In this document: positions 35,019 through 44,717 of the stretch, piece after piece
Position numbering within the stretch: position 1 is the stretch's first letter
How the letters are laid out: every line of letters starts with the position of its first letter
Source: Syncephalastrum monosporum B8922
Lineage: Eukaryota > Mucoromycota > Mucoromycetes > Mucorales > Syncephalastraceae
NCBI GenBank assembly: GCA_000697355.1
Contig: JNEN01000814.1
Location: 54,143-118,142 of the forward strand
Length of the DNA: 64,000 nt
Reading direction: 5' to 3'
Program-made: the position numbers and the translations under genes
Notes under the pieces: generated by a model
Seen by the model: the letters and a program-made list of their open reading frames with translations, nothing else
The model's database searches: none
What the model was told of the DNA's origin: nothing

Positions 35019-36496
35019 GCAAACAGCTTACTGAACGTCGTCTAACCCTTTTTTATTACCATTTCTCATTCCTGCATTCTTGTTTATTTACCGCTTAGCA
35101 TTCCCATCATCCGTCATATTTACTAGTATTATAAAGAGTCCTAAATGGTAATCCCACTTAGCAGCTAATCAAAACTTAGCATAAAGCAACCGTATGGTCG
35201 ACAGAGATCATTAAAAGGATGATATAATGCTAGGGCGGCTTCTTGAGCTATCATGATATAAGTTTTGTCTCCACGTAATTACATACGTAGGACGCTGGAG
35301 ACCCGGGTTCAGTTCTCATCAGGTCGTCCGGCAAAGTAGACCACCTCGAAACGTGAACGATACCTGAAGTTAATCATCATCAAGCTTTTTCCTGTGTTCT
35401 TTGAAAAATGTGAACCGGGTGATAGCAAAGTAAGTCAATGAGAGCTTTGAAACGCAAAAAATACCTGACGCCAATCCCTATCAGGGTATTTTTTTCTCCT
35501 GCGTTAATCTTTCCCATTGGCAGACGCGGCTCCTGTAATCGCATGAACGTCCATCGCCGTGAGTCTGTCTCATGAAAAGAGATCTGTTTTCATCCACGTC
35601 TGCTTTTACTCTTCTTTTCTTTGTCCTTATTAGAATCTTTTTTTTTTTTTGTGGATTTTCCATGGGACTATGGGTACAAATTTAGCGGAAACAACATAGA
35701 CGACACGAATCCTCCGCAAGTCCCTCTACCACCGGTTGCTCGCCATGCACCGATGAGCATGATAGTAAGCTGTCGCGTTAAGAACATAATACATTGGACA
35801 TCTTTAACATTGTTCCAGCGTATACGTAGCTTGTTGTACTGCGTTTTCTTCTCCTCCCGTCTTCTCGCCCGTTTGCGTCTCTCTTCCTCTCGTCCGATTG
35901 CTCCTCTCCTCCCAGAGGTTTTCTTCTGTTTTTTTGCACTGCCCGCAAGTGAAATGAGTTACATGAGAAACTGAAACATGATGTTAACATATACTGGTTT
36001 GATACCAGGTCCCCTTTCCGTTCCTTTTCTTCTCTCTCCTTGCCCTCCTCCCCCGCCCTAGCCTGCGGTAGAAGCCGGTAGTGGTTTAATCCTCTAACTA
36101 CAGGCATATGTCCATAACGTCTCCAGTCCCACCCATCATGGTAAGTGATTCCCATTGGATGAAATATCCTGAGACATGAGTTTAACAGAAGGAATTAGAC
36201 GATGCCTCGAGCACTAGGTTAGATGAGGTGGTCGCTTGCCGCCTTGTGCGCGCAATAACGAACCCGGCTCTGCCGTCGGTATGTACAAAGTGCACTTCAG
36301 CCGACTTCAGAATGAATCTCGATAGGCTAGTTTCTGCCTATTACGTTTGTAAATACATTTCGCCACATATCAATTGGATTAATACACATTCTGATGCACG
36401 GACACGATATAATCAATATCGGTGCAGTTTAACCTGCCATGGGTATATGTTCATTTTATTTATCTCTGTAAATATGTGTATGCAGTCTATGCTGAT
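35019..36496. other. Intergenic region with repeat copy R3
   Basis: Between the mannosyltransferase and the unrecognised 434-residue gene (convergent). Mostly repeat copy R3. No gene is seen. Confidence 0.45.
35285..36333 (-). repeat. Dispersed repeat copy R3, inverted
   Basis: Third copy, oriented like R2. On the minus strand it starts AACTAGCCTATCGAGATTC at 36332. It shares CCTCTACCACCGGTTGC (near 35727), TTTTTTTGCACTGCCCGCAAGTG (near 35930; core CTGCCCGCAAGTG) and GGCAAAGTAGACCACCTCGA (near 35332) with R2. Its left end has the tRNA B-box-like GGTTCAGTTC at 35306-35315 inside GACCCGGGTTCAGTTCTC. It is more diverged than R1 and R2 are from each other. Confidence 0.72.
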
Positions 36497-37854
36497 TTAA
36501 GATCCACCAACTTCCTCGAGTTCAGCGTCACTCTGCTCTCTGAGGTAAAGTACATTGACAGCTTCCACAATCCTTTTTGGCGATAAATGCAGGATGTCCA
36601 TCTCGTGTATGTTTTTGGCCAGCAAAAAATATATCATCCGCGCCGAAGGTTCCAGTTGCATGTAATCGCCGTTTGACGCCATTGTTTCATGTGCAGCTCG
36701 CATATCCTGTGTACGTTTATCTGCTTGCTCCAAGACGCCCACCAGATAGTCTGAGGCTATCTTGACGGTAGTATCAGACTGAACATCGCTGACGGTGCTG
36801 TAACGGGCGAGTTCGATCTTCAACAGAGAGTCGAGGTCGAAGAGGATATCGCTCGAGGATCGTAACGAGCGCGCCTTCCACGACACCTTTAAGGCCAGAC
36901 GGTATAGGATGAATCGAATGCTTCTATGCACCTGATGCAGCACGTGATAGTATCCAAGACTGTACTCAATGACGGTCCATTGTCTTCTATGAAACGTGGG
37001 AGGTTTGTTTTCCTTGTCACGCTTCGCAATGTAAGCCTGCGTGGAGAGCAGAATGGCAGCAAATATCAAAGGCCGTCTATGCTTGGCTCCAAGGAGGGCA
37101 ATCTTATCCATGAGCTCAATGATATACTCTGCGCAAGGCTGCACATCGTCAAAAGTGACATCGGCGCTCTCGGGTAAGGCGGTCCGCAGAGGCACACGAA
37201 CACGGAACCACAGGGTCGGTAGGTTGTCCTTCATGCGCACCTGGATTGAGCTCTGTCTGGTTAAGAGAGCGGCCTGGCGCACACCTGTCTTGTCAAAGGC
37301 AGTGTACGCCGCTTGGAGATTGTCTATGTCTACCTTGACGCGCTCGGCCCAGTCCGACAACAGCCAGTTCGGTCGCGTATCCATATACATGGTGTAGAGG
37401 AGACAAACAGACGACTCAGCAACAGTTCTCCGCGCTTCGGTCAGTACTAAGGTATCCCAGTAGTTTAAGATAATCTTTTGTGCTGTGGTGATCTGCTCGT
37501 CCGTCAGGTTGAGATCTTCTCCTTGCGATCGCAGTTGAACTATCAAATCTCGCTTTCAATGGCACGAGTCAATGAGCGCTCCAGCTGTCAGTATTCAAGC
37601 TTTACCTGTATTTCCAAGCCTCTATCTCCTGTGGGTAGTTTTGCCCACGCAGGCAAGCGGGCTGGCTCATCGAATTTGAGAAGATTCCGCTGCTGCTCTT
37701 CATCGATCTCGATCTCGTTTTCTTCGTCCGAGCCGTCGTCCTGGTCTGAGTCGCCCAAACCCTCCAGGAAAGGCGGTGTAAGAGAAGAGCCATAGTAGTG
37801 CGGATTGCTCTCTTCTTCTCCTGCCCAGTAGGTGTAATCAGGCGCCAAACGCAT
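36497..37854 (-). CDS. Unrecognised 434-residue helical protein
   Basis: Exons 37854-37606 and 37552-36497, joined across a 53-base intron, encode 434 residues. I do not recognise a family. The first 83 residues hold an acidic stretch (DSDQDDGSDEENEIEIDEE). The rest is predicted mainly helical, with aromatic and charged patterns such as LPTLWFRVRVPLRTALPE, LGAKHRRPLIFAAILLS and FLLAKNIHEMDILHLSP. No signal peptide, membrane segment or catalytic motif is evident. I start at the ATG at 37854 because the frame before it is Pro/Leu low complexity. The gene is head to head with the PP4 catalytic subunit across 167 bases, so the two may be co-expressed; a link with PP4 function is speculation. Confidence 0.8.
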
Positions 37855-38021
37855 ATAAAAACTTGGCGCAGGACAACGGAAAAGAGGAAGGAGAGGAAGG
37901 AGAGGACTAGGATACGGTGTCGGAGTCACTTTTAAATAGCCCAAAGGGAATAAAAAGTGCAACCTCTTTGCCGCGTACACTTCTCGACGATTATTACCAC
38001 TGAGTGTCTGAAACAGAGATT
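37855..38021. promoter_or_regulatory. 167-base divergent promoter, unknown gene / PP4
   Basis: Start codons of the 434-residue protein (minus) and the PP4 catalytic subunit (plus) are 167 bases apart. No clear TATA box is seen. Shared control is inferred from the spacing. Confidence 0.5.
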
Positions 38022-39488
38022 ATGGGCCAGCTCGATAGGTAGACCGCGATCTCTCTGATATCTCTTTCTTCATTTTGCTGATTGCGACACCATTAACGAT
38101 TGAAAAAGACAACTCGACCAACTGCGACGAGGCGAGATAATCTCTGAACAAGAAGTCAAGGAGCTGTGCAGAAAGGCCAGAGAGATCTTGGCCGAAGAGA
38201 GCAATGTCCAGCGAGTCGACGCTCCCGTCACAGTATGTGGTCTAGTTTGAATCACAGGATTTAGTCATAATTGAACGCTCGTCTTACTTTCTAGATCTGC
38301 GGTGACATTCACGGTAAACGACCAGACCACGTTCTAATTTGACTCGAAAGTCCTTTATTGAACAATCTTGCGCAATTGTCTTCCACCAGGTCAGTTTCAC
38401 GATCTCAAGGAGCTCTTCCGTGTGGGTGGAGAATGCCCTGATACGAACTACCTCTTTATGGGTACACAAAACTAACTTCGTCAACAATAACCATCCATTA
38501 ATCATCTTTCCTTTGATCCTACCTGGCATAGGTGATTTTGTCGATCGCGGGTTTTACTCGGTCGAAACTTTTCTACTTTTGTTAGCACTCAAGGTGCGGT
38601 ACCCCGATCGCATCACACTTATCCGCGGCAACCACGAGAGCCGGCAGATTACCCAGGTCTATGGCTTCTATGAGGAATGTGTACGCAAGTTTGGCTCAGC
38701 CGACGTGTGGCGGGCATGCTGCGAAGTATTCGATTATCTGAGTCTCAGCGCCATCATCGACAACAAGATCTTCTGTGTACATGGTGGTTTGTCACCAAGC
38801 ATAAACACGTTGGACCAGGTGAGAGATAGCGTGTAATATCCTCCGAAAGTTGAGTATCTCATGTGCGTTCCTTTTATTCTTTAGATCCGGACAATTGACC
38901 GGAAACAAGAGGTGCCTCACGATGGGGCCATGTGTGACCTTTTATGGTCTGATCCAGATGGTAACTTTGAGCTATGATACAGGCGCACACGATATTTACC
39001 ATCTAGGAAACCAGAAATCGAAGGCTGGGGTTATAGTCCGCGTGGTGCTGGATACCTGTTTGGCGGCGACGTAGTCCAAAGCGTAAGTTAATGCTATATA
39101 CGTAAATCTTTTATTAGACTGATTCTCTTTTTGTATAGTTTTTGCATACAAATAACCTTGAGCTTATCGCGAGAGCTCATCAGCTCGTTATGGAAGGGTA
39201 CAAGCTCATGTTCGACAATACCATTGTTACCGTCTGGTCGGCACCCAATTACTGCTACAGGTAATCTCGTTCTCAGAGAAATGAAAACCAAGCTGATGTG
39301 TTCATAGGTGTGGTAATATTGCTGCTATTTTAAAGCTGGATGATCAGCTCAACCGAGATTACAAGATTTTTGAAGCTGCACCACAAGTAAGGCGGGACTA
39401 GAGAATGAATTGAGTCATACTAAACAGTATCTTATAGGATAACCGAGGGTTTGCGGTCAAAAAACCGCTGCCAGACTACTTTTTATAA
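38022..39488 (+). CDS. PPH3: Serine/threonine protein phosphatase 4 catalytic subunit (Pph3)
   Basis: Ten exons (38022-38038, 38109-38232, 38295-38313, 38390-38461, 38532-38818, 38885-38960, 39015-39082, 39139-39260, 39308-39386, 39438-39488) encode 304 residues; human PP4c has 307. Metal and catalytic motifs are intact: [28 protein letters not shown], the two His of [14 protein letters not shown] and the preceding HGG. The end DYFL is the methylated C terminus of PP2A-like enzymes. [12 protein letters not shown] and [16 protein letters not shown] favour PP4 over PP2A and PP6. With PP4R2/R3 partners it dephosphorylates gamma-H2A and checkpoint proteins. Two exons are tiny (17 and 19 bases) but needed for frame and motif. 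Confidence 0.94.
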
Positions 39489-41618
39489 TCAACACAACGT
39501 TATGAACATAAAACTTGAAATCGCTGCTTTTTCTTTTTGTACATATCCTCTAAATTCGATCCATTGAGCAAGCAGTATCTCTTTGATACTATGATTATCC
39601 GCCCGATAACGCTCTACTGGTGTCCGTTACTACGTAGCCGTTTTATTCAGTACCATACTTTATTGGCATCAAAAAGACAGGAGGCGGTCCAGAAATACTC
39701 CTGATGTGATTCCAAGTATATGTATCTACATCTTCAAACCTCGTGCGGTGCTTATGATAGTCCGAATTCAACCATTCGATCACTCAGTTCGGTGCTTCTA
39801 TGAGTCGCCTGAAGATATGATGATCTTTGATTAACCATTTATTTGAACGACAGCTGACTTCTTCTTCCACATCAACTTCGTTGCACAGTTTCCAGATTTT
39901 GTAGGGTGGGCTGACAGTACCCTTTTTTCTACTAATTGCAGAAGCTTCCAAACGATTTTGTCAAATATAGTAACTTTAACGATATGACTCACACACATAC
40001 ATATAACACGCATATATGTAATGACCAGAGGATTGAGTGATAAGGAACGCGTTGCATAACAAATGTATTATTTCGTCATTAACACGTATTCATCTATCGT
40101 TATACGTATCTGACTGCTGTAGTCTCACAAGGCATTTTTCTTTCAGTCGCAGGCTGCACTATGTAGCCTTTTCTAAGATCATTTCCGTTTCAGGACGGTA
40201 GCTGGCACTCGATCAGTACACGTTCAGGCTTTTTCTATGCACTTGTATCACTTGATTCAGTAATTTCCCGATCTACTATTCATCACCTCACGCTAAAAAG
40301 TCCATCAAGTATCACCGTCGAAGATTATACGAGAAAGGCAAGCAATTCCGCTGTCGTTCCGGCCCGTTTCGTTGTAGATTGTCTGTGCTCTGCCGCGGGA
40401 CAATGGATATGTTGAATTTTCATTCACCTTGTTTATTTGCGAGAGGACACAAATTTCCTAAATTGTTTTCACCCAGGGCCATGCATGAAAGTGCGATACT
40501 GATCAGCTCTGCTGCCCCATACCGTTACATTTATATCTATACTCTGTGAGGGACACGCTCTTATGACATCGGGACGCGCAATAGAACACTGACAGGCAGC
40601 AAATGAGAAAAAAGCCCGTTGTCCCGGAGATTTGCCTGCGAAGTGGAGTTGCACCGCCCAAATGCGGCAACGCCGGGTCCATAGCAAAGCTAATTAGCTT
40701 ACTCAGACACTACGTCTCCTCCACCTTTCTGCTAGTTGGTAATATAACCCCCGCTTCCTTCGAGACACGTTACTATTTTCCCGTGCACATGGGCTCTTCG
40801 CGTGATATTACAGTTCGAGTCACCCTGATACGAAGAGCTCTTTTTATGGATACAGAAGCCAAGAAACATCTCTCGCCCTTCTTCCCGGAGAAATTGAAAA
40901 AAAAAAAGTGCGAGGACTTGACTAGCGTCTTGGAGTCTCAAATTACTAAAGCTGCCGCAGCAACATAAGTAAACAGTAACAGATCATATTTAAGTTGATA
41001 CCGTGGACCAATCATGATTGTGCTCTAGCGGGAGAATCTTGCTTGTTTATCCATAACCCTTTTCTTACGTAAGCGCTCTAACCCACTTTCTCGTCCCTTC
41101 CCCGCAGATGATATGAGACTTCACCTGCCGCTGGACCAAGTCAAACATCTCCTATCCGCAAAGAGCGACACTGTACGCAGCGAACGGGAATTTTTATTGT
41201 GACGTGCAACAGGTCACAACGAATCCGCGTCATTCCATGATGCAACTCATGTCGCTGTACCGGGCATTTTTCCTAAACAAGAACTACCAGGGTCACACAA
41301 GAAATCTCACCCACTGTGGTCCTGATGCAGTGAGATACGTTATGAGACGATATATGGAAATTCAGTAATAGTAAGTCCAGGACCATGGTGACATTTCAGG
41401 CAACCCATGCCAATTTTCCTCGAGAGAAAATTTGTTAAGGGTATGATAGACCGAAACTCCATGATGGAAAGAAAAAAGAAGGTTCACTTGCGTAGTGGAT
41501 AAAACTGGGGCGGAAGTTTTAGCGCGGTCGGGACCTGACGGGACTCCGAATACAACTATAAAAACGATGGATTGGGGTTCGTGTTTTCTGCAGTTTTCTA
41601 TCTTTTTGATATACTACA
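39489..41618. other. 2.1-kb gene-free region
   Basis: Between PP4 and the xylose-reductase-like gene. I see no gene: the longest open frame (40603-40968) lacks family motifs. The last 200 bases should hold the reductase promoter, with GC-rich blocks near 41510-41545 and TATAAAA near 41556. Confidence 0.45.
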
Positions 41619-42715
41619 ATGGCCCCCCAGGAGTACGTTACCCTCACCCGTACCGGCGACAAGATGCCCCTTGCCGGCTTTGGCTGCTGGAAGATTGACA
41701 CCAAGGACTGCGAGGAGACCATCTACAACGCCATCAAGGCCGGCTACAGAATGATTGACGGCGCCCAGATCTATGGCAACGAGAAGGAGGTCGGTGACGG
41801 TATCCACAAGGCCATCAACGAGGGAATCGTCAAGCGCGAGGACCTCTTCAGTAAGTTAAAGACGTAGAATTGAACGCATCATGCTTATTCATCTTTACTC
41901 TGTTTCCAGTCGTCACCAAGTTGTGGAACACTTACCACCACAAGGACAACGTCCGTGCTGCTTTTGACAAGCAGCTCAAGGATCTCCGCGTCGACTATGT
42001 TGATCTGTACCTGATCCATTTCCCTGTTCCCTGCCTGTACACCGATGTCAACACCACGTACCCCCCGCCCGGCTGGATCAAGCCTGGTGAGGCCAAGTAC
42101 CAGTATGAGCGTGGCTCGTCCCTCCAGGACTGCTGGCGCGAGGTTGAGAAGATCTGCGAGGCCGGTCTTGCCAAGAACATTGGTGTCTCCAACTACAACG
42201 TCCAGACCCTCTTGGATCTCCTGGTCTACTGCAAGATCCAGCCCCAGGTTCTTCAGAGTAAGTGAAAAGGATTCAGAGGAGAAACGTGTGTCTTACAAGA
42301 ACGTTCGTCTACAGTTGAGCACCACCCCTACCTCCAGCAGAAGCGCCTGGTCGACTGGGTCCAGCAGCAGGGTATTGCCATCATGGCGTACTCCTCTTTT
42401 GGTCCCATCTCTTACCTCGAGATGACCAACACCGCTCAGAACGCTCCCCCTCTTATGGACCACGAGGTCATCAAGAAGATTGCCGAGAAGCACGGCAAGC
42501 TTCCCGGTCAGGTTCTTCTCCGCTGGTCTGTGCAGCGCAAGATCGCCGTCATCCCCAAGTCGCTCAACGCTGGCCGCATGGCTGCCAACATTGACGTCTT
42601 TGGCTGGCAACTCGATGAGGAGGACTTCAAGGCCATCGCGGCTCTTGATGCTGGTCTCCGTTTCAACGACACCATGGAGCCCGCCTACGGTGTCGACCTT
42701 CCCATCTTCGATTAG
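41619..42715 (+). CDS. Aldo-keto reductase, D-xylose reductase-like
   Basis: Exons 41619-41850, 41910-42257 and 42315-42715 encode 326 residues, the length of fungal xylose reductases (about 320). The catalytic tetrad is Asp47 and Tyr52 ([13 protein letters not shown]), Lys81 ([11 protein letters not shown]) and His114 (YLIHFP). The cofactor motif is [10 protein letters not shown] near residue 280. It should reduce xylose, arabinose or related aldehydes to the alditol with NADPH or NADH in the cytosol. Codon use is strongly biased to C- and G-ending codons (GTC, AAG, CTC), more than any neighbour, which suggests very high expression. The exact sugar preference cannot be read from sequence. 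Confidence 0.93.
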
Positions 42716-42809
42716 ACTATCCGCCTCTAAAGCGATTTTGTAAATATACACTTGAAAATCCCAAATATATATTTCCATCACTATATCAAGGATGATGGTT
42801 TATTTTATG

Positions 42810-43760
42810 TAACTAGCCTATGGTATTCGTGGATTGCTATTGACATTTTTCTCCATACCAAGCAGCCGAGGCCGGGTCCATGACGCGCGCTCATGGCACG
42901 CTGCTGCCGGCTCGATTGCACTTTTAATACTCATTACCAGTTGCAGAACACTCACCGGTGGCCGGGGAGCACACATTTGGCGCAGTGGCGATGTCACTGA
43001 GGGAGTTTCAACGGTGGTCCCGGCTGCCGACTGCCTAGGCTAGAAACACACAAACAGAGAAAAAGGAAGAGCAACGGGGAAGGAAGGAGTGGAGATGATA
43101 TATGTGTTTATGTCTCATATTTATTGTATAGACATGAATCTGTTTCTCTTACGGTCAGAGGAAAAAGCGGACAAATACCTATGGTTGAAGAGGAGCAAGC
43201 GGAGAAGACAGGGAAAGGTGGGATAGATAACGGAGATACACGATACATTAGAGAAAAGGTAGTGCCGTCCAAAACATTATACTCTTCGACGCGACAGCTC
43301 ACCTTGACGCGCACCAGTGCGACACATGGAGTATAGACAGGCAACTGGTGGCAGAGGGACTTGATTGTACGCATTTTATTTAAGCTGCGCCATGCTTTTA
43401 TGAGTATGAATATACTTGCTCGAAGATGGACATGAACAAATACAAAAAAAAAAAAAAAAAAAAAAAAAAAGCAGACGTGCGAGAAAAGAGAGTCTTTTTA
43501 AGAAACAGTCTCGCATCGATGGAATTTTATGCCACAAAATAAACCGTGTCTGCTAATGAGAAAAGGAACGCAGATAAAAAAAGACCCTGACAGGAATTCA
43601 CGTCAGGTGTTTTTTGCATTTCAAGGATTTATTGGCTTAATTTGCCACACGCGTTCCACATATACCGGCGAAAAGCACCCTTATGAAAAGGGAATTGATG
43701 TCAGCTATCAAGAATTTTATCTGCCTTGCTCTGTACCTCGCCAGATGGCGCTCGCAAAAA
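42810..43760 (+). repeat. Dispersed repeat copy R4
   Basis: Fourth copy, oriented like R1. It begins TAACTAGCCTATGGTATTCG and shares CACCGGTGGCCGGGG (near 42955), TTTGGCGCAGTGGCGATGTC (near 42974), ACGGTGGTCCCGGC (near 43010), TCAGAGGAAAAAGCGGA (near 43155) and GAAGAGGAGCAAGCGGAGA (near 43188). It is interrupted by a 27-base A run at 43444-43470. The right end is blurred. Confidence 0.72.
43444..43470. repeat. Poly-A run inside repeat R4
   Basis: 27 consecutive A. The other copies have shorter or no A run at this place, so it is probably a local expansion. Confidence 0.9.
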
Positions 43761-44717
43761 CAAGAGGAAAAAACATATACAATCTTCTCGCTCATTTCCA
43801 GTCGAAAACAGACTGATAGCAAACGAGATACTGGTTGCATATTGATCCTAGATGAAACAGAGATAGTGCACTATATGACTTGATTTCCAGAACGATGGAA
43901 ACTTGGCGTGGAAGGCCAAGATTCGACACCTGTGCCAAAGTTATATAAGCTCCTGTATCATCTATACACATCAGGCTGTAGCAGTGAATGGAGAAGCGGC
44001 AAATTTACCAAAGCGGGCATCAGTTGGTTTGAGGCACGTCATCTCGTAGCACAATTACCGATTGCGAAACAACTGACTATGGGCCTTGATCATGCTCAAA
44101 TGATTGTATGCCCAGTCCACAGCAAGTTTTCTTTCACACAGGATATCCGCAGAAACTTCCTGCAGGCGGTGACATGTATCAGACATATTACTCCCTAGTA
44201 ATAGCTTCAAATGAACGATGGTATTGATAGTACAAAAGGCGTTGCTCATAAGATATTTGCACATGTGAATGAGAAAAGCATGGCCGTTGCAAATCACTAT
44301 ATCGTTTGTGGGTCATACCTCCAGATTAGAGAGCAATCTGAGTAAAACTGACAGTAAACGACATTTCCGGCTGTATCATTATAAAGTACTTCATCCGGTT
44401 GATATATATATATATTTATATGACGAGACATCGGGTACATCCGATGAAAACTATAATATATATATACACCTTTAAATTTGTTCGAGATAGGAATCAAGTC
44501 AGTTAGTTAACCAAAGAGACAGGGAGCTCACCGTATGCATTTTTATCATACACATCATCACGTCTGTCAGCCGTTGAAACTCCGGCAGTCATGCATTTCT
44601 GAGGTTGTCAGCCGCAACCAACCACACTTCGTTTTTATTTCTTCTTCCACCTTGGACAGCTCTATACTTCTACTTTATATACTCTAATCAGCCATTCTTT
44701 GAATTGCGCCTTTCGTA

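Larger units (their letters stand above)
42716..44717. other. Intergenic region with repeat copy R4
   Basis: Between the aldo-keto reductase and ATG11. Repeat copy R4 fills the left half. From about 43760 to 44717 I see no gene; a TATATA run lies at 44402-44420. Confidence 0.45.

Noticed and set aside
40603..40968. Small plus-strand gene of 121 codons
   Set aside because: No family motif, no splice partners and no codon bias like the real genes nearby.
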